DNA from: Diphasiastrum complanatum
Taxonomy: Eukaryota > Streptophyta > Lycopodiopsida > Lycopodiales > Lycopodiaceae
Assembly (NCBI GenBank): GCA_029204225.1
Contig: MU832048.1
Coordinates: forward strand, 1 to 64,000
Length of the DNA stretch: 64,000 bases
Direction: 5' to 3'
The notes under the pieces were generated by a model. It was given only the letters and a program-made list of their open reading frames with translations, did not search any database and was not told the origin of the DNA. Below, piece after piece: positions 45,001 through 57,239 of the stretch (positions are counted from its first letter, which is position 1; every line of letters starts with the position of its first letter). Position numbers and translations under genes: made by a program.

Positions 45001-48000
45001 AATTCATTTCACCATGTAGAGTGAAAACAATGTCGTCAATATGAAGCAACCATTAGATAACATGATCTTATCAAACTTGAGTCAGAAATGATGAAGATGA
45101 GCATACAAACAAGTCTTTAATATCATCTTGAGTCCATCCAAACCTTTGTAATCATGAAAAATCATGTCCATCATGCACTTGAACTTGAAATTAGTAAATG
45201 TCAAAAACCTTCATTGGAGACCCCTAGGTGCACCAAGAATAGATAGATCACCAAAATGCCTTGCATATCACCTCTTGAATGCTAGTTTGAGTCCATTCAA
45301 ACATTTGTTGATTAGATCCATCCATTCTTGGTAACCACCAAGATCCATGACAAGATCTTCTTCTTGGTTCACACCAAGATCCATCAAACACCTATCAAGA
45401 GTAGAATGCTAAACACTAGGAGGCACCACACCAAGGCTAGAAAACAAAATTTCTTGCTCTTTCTAGGTGCACTCCTTGTGTTAGGTTCTAGATATGTTAA
45501 TGATTCATCCTTATTAACATCTACCAGATCACCAATTTTAGGACTGACTATACAAAATATTTTCTCCCATTTCACTCACATTTTCACTTCTCTCACTTAT
45601 TCGCTTCTCATGAGTAAATTCCTCACTAAGGATGAAATCTCAATAACTAATAACCCATTTCCTTTTTTGGAAAACCACATGTTTTTCTTGTTTTTCCCAT
45701 ACTACAAAGATACTTCTTATAAATATCAAATTCTTACAAAATACATCTTCTAAAAATGTGTACATAACATTTACTAACAAAATTACTCAAAAATTCTATG
45801 TTTTTTTTTTCCTTTCCAAAATATGAAACATGTGATATCTTGCCAATTAAGGCCTCTCTTGGCAACATATTCATAACATACTTAGCATAACCAATATCTT
45901 TACCAAAATAAGAGAAATGGACAAACTCACAAAATAGCTTGTATTTTCTCTCATCTACCTCATCAAAAAATATCCTTAGAGTTTGATAATTGGATACCTC
46001 TTGTCTTAAAAATGTTTATAAACTTTGTCGCAAAGATATCACTATCATGTAGCTTTTTTCCCTTTGTGTTGATCTCCTTGACGAAGATTTTCACTTTCCA
46101 CACATGAACTTTGTCTTTGGATTGCCATTTTAAAATGAACTTGTTGTATTGCAACAATCATATGCCAAGGATACATCCTCTTTAATAGCGTATTTGTTGT
46201 TACAAATATGTACTAAACATACATTTTCTTAATTTTTTTTTCTATTTTGTCACTACCGAACACAGCCTCTTTGCATAACAACATGCTAAAGATACATCAT
46301 CTTTAGTATCGTGACACAATGAAGAACCTAGTATATATTCATCATTTTTTCATGCACCCATATTAGAAATGATCACTCTTTAGCATTAATGAATCTTTTG
46401 AAATATGACAAAGATGAAATGTAAACAAAACATTATAATACACACGTTGCTTGAGATCTTGAGCTAAACCAAGACTAAACCAAGAGTCTAAATATATCTC
46501 TCCTTTATGATCATCTACACCTTAATCATTTCTTGACACGAAGACTTTTTTAATTTTTTTTTTTCTCTCATGTATGTTTGAGGTACACGCTCCAAAGTTA
46601 CATTCTTTCTCGCTTGTTACAATAATACTATATTTACGTCTCCAATGGAACTCATCCAACTTGAAATTAAAAGAATCACACAAGGTACATGAATAACCAA
46701 ATCACCACCATTCTTGAAAGTGTCATCATTAACATTATTATTATCGTTGCTTTGATTACCACAAGCATTAGTTGTCTACAGTGAACAAATTTACTACCAT
46801 GCAAATATTGAATTTGAGAATTGTTAATGTTACCTTTATGTAAGAAAGTATACCCTTCCATAGTGAACATGATATTTCTTTTCTAACTCTTTTGGCTATG
46901 TCCTTTATATAAAAAGACTTCTTCATTTTCCTTTGAGTTGAATGTTTGATGCTTCCCTCTTGTTTGCATGTTGGCATGTTGAAAATCCTTGCTCACAAAC
47001 CTATTATGCAATTGCTTCAAGGTAGGTACCTTTCCATGACTCTTCAAGGCATTACCCCCTAATTCACAAAGTCTATGTAATGTGTGCCAAGAGCGGCTCC
47101 CTCCAGCTCCATAATGAGTTCATTTGAGACATTCATTTTCATGATATATAAAGCTAATCTTTATTTTTTTTTTCTCATTTCAGTCTTTCTTGTGCTAGTT
47201 GAGACATCTCCTTAACAAACTCAAGTACAATATCATCCAAGTGATGTGTAACTAACAAAGGTTCCATCATATTTCCATATAAAGTAGTTAAAATATGTTA
47301 ATTTATTATTTGCTTTCAAAACAATGTTGTCATCAAGAGCCATCTTGATTATAATGTGAAAAACTAGATCTGAATTTATATTATGCATAGGGCTTAAATC
47401 TTGTTTTTGCAAAAGTACTCTATATAGATCTTGAACACTTCTAAGAGATAATAAAAGATCAATAAGACAAATTTGCAATCCTTCTACTCACTTGGCAATT
47501 CTATGAATATTGGCAACACATCAAAGTAGGAATTGGATACAAATCCCTACCAAATGGAAACCAAAGTTACATTTAACATATGTTGTTGAGATATAGCTTA
47601 AATGAAGTCTAAAGAATGGAAAAAAATAGAGGATCATGCCATTTTTGCAGCGGAGTCTTCCTTGACAAAGCTATGATGCCAAAATGCACCAAAAATTGTC
47701 TTCCTACATTCATCTCTTTGAGCTTGTTTTCAATCTTGCACAAAAGCACTTGAATCACTCAACTAAAAATGGAAGTTCAAAAATCATAGCTCTATAATCA
47801 TGTCAAAGTTTCAAACGTCAAGGAAATCCTAAAACTGTTAGAATTCAATCAGTCTTTAACCTTGAACTTTGTAAGATGCAAAACTAGAAAACTAGCAATT
47901 GATATGATAACTCTTTGTGCAGAATAACAAATAGAACAAATAACAGATGATCTTAGGGGAACATTTGATAGGTATAATGCATTCAAAGATTGCATTTAAT

Positions 48001-48304
48001 GTGCAAGAGATAAAGAAAGAAAGATAGATAGATAGATCTGCTTAATCATAATGATTTTTCTATAGCGATGTTTGGCATACCGCACATCGCATTATCGCAA
48101 GAGAACTCTGTCCCTTACGGATAGAATAGACGAAGCAGTTCTTGCTAGTAGAAATGCTTCTATCTATTGCTCTTTGTGTCTAATCTTAGATGTGTGATTG
48201 ATTCAGCTCATCTCACATACTAGTGAATGGCTTTTCATCCTTACATTTAGCGTCTGATGATTCAAACTTGTCTATCTACAAGATTGCTCTTGCACTTGAC
48301 TCTC

Positions 48305-48305
<1 letters not shown>
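42086..48305. other. AT-rich desert, nothing recognised
   Basis: More than 6 kb without coding similarity, RNA gene or defined repeat apart from a TG microsatellite. Minus-strand frames near 46680-46980 show no domain I know. Probably ancient transposon sequence. Confidence 0.4.
43353..43378. repeat. (TG)13 microsatellite
   Basis: Pure TG run. Confidence 0.9.

Positions 48306-48332
<27 letters not shown>
48306..48332. repeat. (AT)13 microsatellite
   Basis: Pure AT run. Confidence 0.9.
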
Positions 48333-48336
<4 letters not shown>

Positions 48337-48620
48337 ATATGTGCATTTGATTAGAAGAGGGAGGTGGCCTTTAATGTAAGTGAATCACTGCAAGAACTGC
48401 CTAGACCTACCACATTATCGCATTTGGTCTACTGTCAGCTTTGTCCGTGGCGTCAGTCTGTTGTCTTGGTACTTAGCCGATTGTGGGATGTGGAGTGCGT
48501 CGACTACAAGACCGTGCTTTTACAATCATAGCCATCACCATTGCGGTTGACCTCTGGTTGTCGCTCATGATTTGTAGGAGTTGACTATCGGTTCCCTACG
48601 AATGTCTTCCTTTGTTTCCT
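48333..48620. other. GC-richer flank of copia fragment
   Basis: No coding similarity. It probably holds the 3' end or LTR of the minus-strand copia element that begins just to the right. Confidence 0.35.
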
Positions 48621-49735
48621 TGAAGTTGTGGTTTGCGGTTTTATTGCAGAGTTAGTGGTTCGTCATTATTCTCTCCTAATTCGTTGAGGAACTGCTCGAG
48701 CCATGTAAGCTCATTCGCCATCTTGGCTATCGCAACATATCCCGCTTTGCACAAGACGATTGTGCAACTATTGTCTGTTTCCTACTGATCCAGAGAACAG
48801 CGACATTTGTTGCTATGGTGCATCCTCCTGAGACGCTCTTGGAGTCATCCTTTATGGATGCCCAGCTTGCATCACTGTAGGACTTCATCTGAAATCTTGC
48901 ATCTTGAGAAAAACAAAGACCATAGTCTTTTGTTTGTTTTAGGTATTGCAAAATCCTTTTTGCAATCTTCCAATGTGTGGGTCCTAGGTTAATGTTGAAT
49001 TGGCTCATTTTGAATACTACATAAGCGATGTCTGGCCGTGTGTTGTCTGCCAAATATATTAGTGAGCCAATAGGCCTTCTATAAGGTTTTTGCAGCATAG
49101 CCTCCTACTCTTCATCGTTCTTCGGACAATCTTCGTTACTCAACACTGTACCAGGAACCATTAGAGTATTTACTCCCCTACAATCTGTCATTTGGAAGTC
49201 TTCAATTATCTTGTCAGTATATCTCGACTAGTGAAGAAATAATTTCCCACCTTCAAGTTCCCTTTGAATTTGTAAACCTAGGTAGCATCTTGCTTCACCT
49301 AGATCTGATATCTCGAAATGTTTTGAGATATCCTCTTTTACTTGTGCAATGCAGTGTCCTTTCTTGACAAAATCAATGTATCATCGACGTAGACTCCAAT
49401 GATAATGATTTCACCATCTATTATCTTCAAATAGACATTTTAATCAGCTTTTAAAGGCTAGAACCCCAAGGATCTGAGTGCGTGAGCCTTTTTCTTATAC
49501 CATTGCCTAGCAGAGTGCTTTAGTCCGTAGATGCTCTTGCGCATTTTGTAGGCATAGCTGAGAAATGTCTTGCATGTAAATCCTAGTGGTTGGTCCATGT
49601 AGATTTTCCCGTTCGGATCTTCGTGCAAAAATGCTGCCTTCTCATCTACGATATGGATCTTAAGACCGTAGTGACAAAATTTCCAGAATTCACACGTGTG
49701 AGGAATGTCCACAAGTATGATTGATCTTGATTAAG
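48621..49735 (-). mobile_element. Ty1/copia RT/RNase H fragment
   Basis: Minus strand: RT part with YGLKIHIVDEKAAFLHED, KIYMDQPLGF and KSIYGLKHSARQWYKK (49712-49458), intact IGVYVDDTLIL (about 49400), then RNase H with PIGSLIYLADNTRPDIAYVV and SYSDASWA (49098-48727), and IAKMANELTWLEQFLNELGE (48740-48640). Frameshifts divide the blocks and everything upstream of RT is absent. Confidence 0.88.
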
Positions 49736-49743
49736 CTTTGTGA

Positions 49744-50281
49744 TTAGCATAGTAACCTGTAGTGTAGATCTCTTCCCGAGCACTTCATGATGGCTAGTTG
49801 CAGATGCAAAGCGTATGACAAGAGTGCCTGGGTCTTTCTTAGGTTGCCATGCACTGTCCATATCCTTTTGGTGGTGTTGAAGACTCTCTTCAAGAAACTT
49901 TTTAGCATCACCAACAACATCATGAGAGTTCGTAATACCTCTAACTCGGACATTAAGAGCCTTGTGCTCTCGCAAATGGCTCGCGGTGAACGTAGCCGAG
50001 ATAAACAAAGTGGAGGTGGCAGAACAGCAATATTAGGACCCTTAAGCACATCTCTCCAGGATCGGACAATGGTATGATGCTGTTCCACTTGACTTTCAAG
50101 TTGTTGGATCTTAGCTGAAGTAGTCGAATGAGAGGAAGCTTCGAGTTTGATAGTTGTAACTTTTTTAATAAGATCATCGATAGACGAAATTAGTTTTTGA
50201 AGATGAGATTGAACAGCTTGGATCGTAGCTTTAAGAGAAAGACATGTTTTTCGATGGTCGTTGAGATATTCATATGAACAT

Positions 50282-50304
<23 letters not shown>
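49744..50304 (-). pseudogene. LINE ORF1 fragment
   Basis: Minus-strand frame of 186 codons: YLNDHRKTCLSLKATIQAV, coiled coil KIQQLESQVEQHHTIVRSW; in the overlapping frame RVRGITNSHDVV and KKDPGTLVIRF. It corresponds block by block to ORF1 of the LINE at 20254-21022. It directly abuts copia RT on one side and a copia LTR on the other. Confidence 0.78.
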
Positions 50305-51010
<706 letters not shown>

Positions 51011-51055
51011 GCTTCTATAGAAAGAAGTTTTGGTCGATGGTCGTTGAGATATTCA

Positions 51056-52087
51056 CGTTGGATTATTCTCCTTCCTATCAATCGACTAATCGGTTTTTAA
51101 TCTTCATCCAACTGTTCATCTAGTTCTGCGGATTCTCTCGTGTTTTACACAGTCTGCAGAAATACACGGAGTTTGACAACAATGTTTGGAATTTTCTCTC
51201 ACTACAAAACCCGACACTATCGCTTTTTTGCTACAATTAATTTTCTCTTAAAGCGACACTGTAAAAAATTGCAAGTAAAAATGCAGTGTCGCATGTTTCG
51301 CTTGTCAAGAATTGCGAGTAAAAATGCAGTGTCGCATTTTTTGCATTTTTTTCAAACTGCCTCAAATGATAAGAGAATGACTTTGGCAAGGTATGGGGCT
51401 ACCCAATATTCAAAAAATGAGATTTTGCGACATTGTCGCATTTCTCACAAAACTCGCATTTTTCGCTTTCTCTCTGATGACAGTTACGTTCATTTCTACA
51501 GAGTGACAATCACGTTCATTTATGCAGACAGACTCTTTATGGCCAAATGTCACCGCTTATCAGCAAGCAACTTCTGAGAAGAACTGGATGAATGCCAACA
51601 GACTCCAACTGGTAGTCGCATTTGACAACCTAATTGCTTAGTATAAATAGCTGTTTATATTTCAACATCTTAATTCTTAGATCAAATATTGAATAATTAG
51701 CTCTTTCTCAAGCCTGTGAGCTTGAACACTCTTGAGCATTCTAGCTCAGTTCTTTAGAGTTGATTAGAGATTGCTATTGCGCTTACTACTTATTAGTAGT
51801 TGCGCTTGATTCAGACTTTTATTTAGTCGTTCAGAAATAGCTTAGAGTACGCGGCTTCGATCCGCAAACTTGTTGTACTCATTTACTTCTGTTTTGTTTC
51901 ATACTGAATCAATACTATCTTTTATTGCATTCAGGTTTGTCTCAGAATGTATGCATTTCTGTAATTCTTCTCAACAAATTGTTTGTTTGATAATTCAATG
52001 CTTTAAATGTTTGACTATGTAATCATTGTAGTACTAATGATTTCAAAGTTAGTTACTATAAGATCGAATGTGATTTTTATCACTATT
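51056..52087 (+). repeat. Copia LTR copy 1 (5' LTR)
   Basis: Begins GTTGGATTATTCTCC with the leading T mutated to C, and matches the LTR at 56185 to about 52087 (ATCGAATGTGATTTTTATCA). It contains AGTATAAATAG (possible TATA box, 51639-51649), and repeated AATTGCGAGTAAAAATGCA / GTGTCGCAT units. Confidence 0.8.
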
Positions 52088-53138
52088 GGGTACTGTAAGA
52101 TTTAGGTTCCAACATGATCAATTCAAACTACTGTCAAAAGTCTTGTATGTTTTTAAACTCTCTACAAATCTGTTATCAGTAAGTAGAATTACAGATCTAG
52201 TTCATAAGGGAGAGTTTGAGTCAGATCAATGCAGAATTATCAATAGGAGTAATAAGATCCTTGCACTCGACAAGATGCATGGATACTTATATAGATTGGC
52301 ACATTGTTATTCTGATTCTAGTCAAGCTTTAAAAATCTTTATTCTTGTCAATAAAACATTACTATGGCATCATCGCTTAGGACACTTGAATTATGCATCT
52401 GTTTCGAACATGTCCAGACAATTCCTAGTACTTGATCTCGACTATCCTTCTGGTAAAGTCAGAAGAACAACTGTTTACTTCATTAAACAGAAATCGAAAA
52501 CTTTCATCAAGTTCAGACAATTCAAAGAGCATGCAGAAAATCAAACTGGCAAACGAATCAAAGCACTGAGGTCAGATAACGGGAGAGAATACATCTCCAT
52601 CGAATTCAAGGAGTATTGCCTTAACAACGACATTGAACAACAATACATGACTTCCTATTTGCCTCAGTCAAATGGTCTTGCTGAGAGAAAGAACAGAACC
52701 TTAGTTGAATCAGCAAAGTGCATGTTATCACATGCAACACTTCTGAAGTCCTTCTGGGCTGGAGCTGTTTCAACATCAATCTATATTCGGAACAAATGTC
52801 CTACTAAAGGTCTCTCAAACAAAACACCATTCGAAATTTGGACAGGTACCAAACCTTCTCTATCAAACTTACGTGTTTTTGGATGTACTACTTCTGTGCA
52901 GATTCCTCATGATCTCAGGAAGAAGCTCGACTTCCAGAGTATCAAATGTATTTTCATCAGCTACGTCACTACTTCAGATCAAGCCTATAAGTTGTTTGAT
53001 CCCATCGAGTCGAAGATATTCACTGGCCGGGATGTCATCTTCATCGAAGATCAGTTTATCGACCTCAAAGGAAAAGACAGTGCCCATGTAGCCGACCTGT
53101 CAGATTCTCCTAACATATTGAGCTTTCTAGTTCCTTAG
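52086..53138 (+). pseudogene. Copia pol: GAG-pre-integrase and integrase
   Basis: An open frame of 350 codons. The GAG-pre-integrase domain has LSTNLLSVSRITDLVHKG and LLWHHRLGHLNYASV (residues about 30-115). The integrase keeps LRSDNGREYIS, PQSNGLAERKNRTLVE and the C-terminal TPFEIWTGTKPSLSNLRVF. The first part of the integrase core is deleted between NMSRQF and VYFIKQKSKTF, removing the first catalytic Asp. Gag and protease are absent upstream; the frame begins almost at the LTR end. Confidence 0.88.
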
Positions 53139-54926
53139 TCAACTATTTCCATTGAAGGTCCAAGCTCATCTACTCTCGACAAACAACATGTCAATGACGA
53201 ATCCAAAGATAATGATGTTGCAGTTCAGCAATTACATTATGATGAAAATGATCAACTTCCTCTATTTCTCAGAAGATCGTCAAGAGTTAGCAGACCACCT
53301 ATCAGGTATATCAATGAGTCTGCAGCCTACCTTGTTCACGAGCCGACGACTGTCGAAGAGGCACTCAGTCAGCCCGATTCCGATCTCTGGAAAGAAACTA
53401 TGGATAAAGAATATTCATTTCTTATCAAGAACCAGACATAGACGATTGTCGAATTACCTGCTAGCAAAAACACGTAGTTGATTGCAAATGGATTTTCAAA
53501 GTCAAGTACAAAGCAGATGGAATCATCGATAGAAGAAAAGCCGACTTATTGTCAGAGGATTTTCTCAGGTATACAACGTCGATTACATTGAGACTTTCAG
53601 TCCAATAGTTAAACATTTTTCTATTCGACTTTTATTATTGTTTGCTGCTGCAGCAGATTTGGAAATACATCAGATGGATGTGTACAGACAACATATCTCA
53701 ATGGAGTTATCAAAGAAGACAGTTACATGGTGCAACCCGAAGGTTATATTATCGAGGGTAAACACAATCATGTGTATAAACTCCATATGGCACTTTATGG
53801 CTTGAAGCAATCTGCTCGAGCATGGATTCAAAGGATCAATACTTTCTTTATTGATCACGGCTACACACCAAACTCTTTAGATTCTAATGTTTACTTCAAG
53901 ACAATGCAGCAGTTTTTTTATTATTATCACCTTATATGTGGATGACACATTGCTTTTCGGCAACAATATCGATCTGATAAAAGAAGCGAAGACTATGCTA
54001 TCTTCCGAATTCGACATGACCGATCTGGACGAAGCTCATCTTTGCCTTGGTATTCAAATTCACAGAGACAAATCGAAAGTTGATCTACATTACTCAATAG
54101 AGGTACATCTACAATATGTTATTCAGATATAATCTGGTTAATTGCAAGTTAGCTCTCTCACCAATGGAACCAGGTCTCAAATTGTCAAAGGACCAGTGTC
54201 CCCAAACAATTCAAGAGAAGGAGCAGATGCGTGAGTATTCTTATCATTCGATAATAGGATCCTTTATGTACGCAATGATCTGTACCAAGCCAGACATAGC
54301 TTTTGCAGTCAGCTCTTTAAGTCAGTATATGACTAACCCTGGTATAACACATTGGAAGGCTCTTATCAGAGTCATGAGATATCTTCGAGCTACTATGGAC
54401 TTTTGCATTTGTTATGGAGCAGTCGGCAACGACAAACTCAATTTACTTAGTGGTTACACAGATGCAAGTTGGGCAGGAGATGTAGACACTCGTAAATCTA
54501 CTTCCAGATTTACATTCTTCCTCAACAATGGTCCAATTTCTGGAACAGTCGTAAGCAATCTTTGATAGCTCTATCTTCCACTGAATCAGAGTATATCACA
54601 GCCTCTTAGGCTACAAAGGAAACAATTTGGTTGAGAAACTTACTTTCTGAATCAATCTGTTCTGACATTATTATTTTGTGATAATCAAAGTGCCATTGCC
54701 TTATCATCCAACCCCAGATTTCATTCTAGGAGTAAGCACATTGAACTGAAGTATCATTTTGTCAAAAGGAAAGTTCTCAACCAAGAAGTCAGATTGCAGT
54801 ACTGTAGAACGCAAGATATAATAGCAGATATTTTTACCAAGGCATTAAGTTTGAAAGCACACAGAAGATTCTGTGTAAAACTAAGTTTGAAGGTCAAGGC
54901 ATTCAAGGATTCAGATTAAGGGGGAG
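53139..54926 (+). pseudogene. Copia pol: reverse transcriptase and RNase H, broken
   Basis: Blocks in different frames: EALSQPDSDLWKETMDKEY (53357 on), MVQPEGYIIEGKHNHVYKLH and ALYGLKQSARAW (53727-53830), YVDDTLLFGNN with intact catalytic YVDD (53935), SYHSIIGSFMYAMICTKPDI and GYTDASWAGDVDTRKSTS (54238-54510), and HSRSKHIELKYHFVKRKV and ADIFTKALSL (to 54870). It ends in the polypurine tract AAGGGGGAG (54918-54926). Several stops and frameshifts make it inactive. Confidence 0.88.
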
Positions 54927-55856
54927 TGTTGGATTATTCTCCTTCTTACTGATCAACTAATCGGTTTTAATCCTCATCCATTGTTTATCCAGTTTTGTGG
55001 ATTTTCCCGTGTTTTTATACAGTCTGCAAAATTACAAGTGTTTTTACACAGTCTGCAAAAATACACGGAGTTTGACAACAGTGTCGCATTTTCTCTTTCT
55101 ACAATCTAGACAATGTCGCTTGTCAAGAATTACGAGTAAAATTATAGTGTCAAATTTTTTGCATTTTTGTGACATTGTCGTCTGTCAGGAATTACGTGTG
55201 AAAATGCAATGTCGTCTTTTTCGCATTTTTCGCCTGTCAGGATTTGCGAGTAGAAATGAAGAATCGCATTTTTCACATTTTTTCAAAGTGCCTCAAATGT
55301 TAAGGAAATGACTCTGGCAAATTGTGGAGCTACCCCAATATTACGAAAATGATATTTTATCACACTGTCGTCTTTTTCGAAAAGAGTTGACATTGTCGTC
55401 TTTTTACGACATAGTCGCCTGTGGCAGTTTTAGTTTATTTCTGCAGAGTAACAATTTTAGTTCATTTATGCAGATAGACTATTTATGGCCAATTTTCACC
55501 GCTTATCAGCAATCAATTTCTGAGAAGGAACTAGATGAATGTCTGCGGACTCCAGCCAACTGGCAATCGCATTTGATGACCTAATTACTTAGTATAAATT
55601 AGCTGTTCATACATCTCAATTATCATCTGAGAATGTTATTGTGAATTGTGAAGGAGTTAAGTGTTATTACACGACACTTCCTACGCTCTCATCAAGAAGA
55701 TCGTTCAAAATCAGAAAGTATTGTAGTTAGCTCTCTATCAAGCTTTCAAGCTTGAACTCTCTTGAGCATTCTAGATCAGTCTTTTAGAGACTTATTTTAG
55801 AGTTGCTATTGCGCTACCGCTTATCAGCAGAGCTGCTTATTATCAGATAGAAAACA
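54927..55856 (+). repeat. Copia LTR copy 2
   Basis: Starts TGTTGGATTATTCTCC directly after a polypurine tract, as for a 3' LTR. It contains three AATT(A/G)CG(T/A)GT-AAATGCA / TCGCATTTTT units (about 55120-55290). It is cut at about 55856, where internal sequence resumes. Confidence 0.85.
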
Positions 55857-56184
55857 GAAGTTGATCTACATTACACAATAGAGGTACATCTACAGTATAT
55901 CACTCTGAATCAATATGCTCCGACATTATTATTTTGTGATAATCAAAGTGCCATTGCCTTGTCAGCCAACCCTAGATTTCATTCTAGGAGTAAGCACATT
56001 GAGCTGAAGTATCACTATGTCAGAAGCAAAGTTCTCAACGAAGAGGTCAGATTGGAGTACTGTTGAACGCAAGATATGACAGCGGATATTTTTACTAAAG
56101 CATTAAGCTTGGATGCACACAAAAGGTTTTATGCATAACTAAGTTTAAAGGTCAAGGCATTCAAGGATTCAGATTAAGGAGGAG
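55857..56184 (+). mobile_element. Second, deleted copia internal region
   Basis: TTGATCTACATTACACAATAG matches 54078-54100 and then jumps to sequence matching 54640-54926 (ACATTATTATTTTGTGATAA, AGTAAGCACATTGA), ending in a polypurine tract AAGGAGGAG at 56176-56184. About 540 bp are missing between the two parts. Confidence 0.88.
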
Positions 56185-57171
56185 TGTCGGATTATTCTCC
56201 TTCCTACTAATCGACTAATCGGTTTTTAATCTTCATCCAACTGTTTATCCAGTTCTATGGATTCTCCCGTGTTTTACACAATATGTAGAATTACAAGTGT
56301 TTTTACACAGATTGCAGAAATACACGGAGTTTGACAGTAGTGTCAGGAATTTTCTCACTACAAAGCCCGATATTGTTGTTTTTTTGCTACAGTCAATTTT
56401 CTCTTAAAGCGACTCTGTAAAAAATTGCAAGTAAAAATGTAGCATCGCGTTTTTTGCATTTTTCGCCTATCGGGAATTGCGAGTAAAAATGCAATGTCGC
56501 ATTTTTTGAATTTTTACAAAGTGCCTCAAATGTTAAGGAAATGAATTTCGCAAAGTGTGGGGCCACCCAATGTTCAGAAAATGAGATTTTGTGACACTGT
56601 CGCATTTCTAACAAAACTCGCATTTTTTGCTTTCTCCTTGATGATAGTTATGTTCATTTCTGCAGAGTGATAGTCACGTTCATTTATGCAGACAGACTCT
56701 TTACGACCAAATGTCGCCGCTTATCAACAAGCAACTTCCAAGAATAACTGGATGCATGCCAGCAAACTCCAGCCAATTGACAGCCGCATTTGACGACCTA
56801 ATTGCTTAGTATATATAGCTCATTCTAGTTCAGTTCTTTAGAGTTGATTAGAGATTGCTATTGCACTTACTGTTTATCAATAGTTGCGGTTAATTCAGAC
56901 TTTTATTTAGTTGCTTAGAAATAGCTTAGAGTACGTGACTTCGTTCCGCAAACTTGTTGTACTCATTTACTTCTGTTTCGTTTCATACTGAATCAATACT
57001 ATCTTTTATTGCATTCAAGTTTGTCTCAAAATGTATGTGTTTTTGTAATTCTTCGTGACCGATTATTTGTCTAATAATTCAATGTTTTTTAATGTTTGGC
57101 TATGTAATCACTGTAGTACTAATGATTTCAAAGTTAGTTACTATAAGATCGAACGTGATTTTTATTACTAT
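56185..57171 (+). repeat. Copia LTR copy 3
   Basis: Starts TGTCGGATTATTCTCC after a polypurine tract and matches the LTR at 51056 to ATCGAACGTGATTTTTATTA near 57163, so the full LTR is about 1 kb. A stretch near 56815 (AGTATATATAGCTCATTC) lacks about 60 bp found in the others. Confidence 0.82.
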
Positions 57172-57239
57172 TGTTTTTTTTTAAATTGATAGGCATAGTC
57201 ATGCATGAAAAAAGACGAAGATATATTATTTCGCTGCGC

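Noticed and set aside
46676..46977. Minus-strand frames suggesting a transposase
   Set aside because: No catalytic motif, zinc finger or dimerisation motif could be identified.
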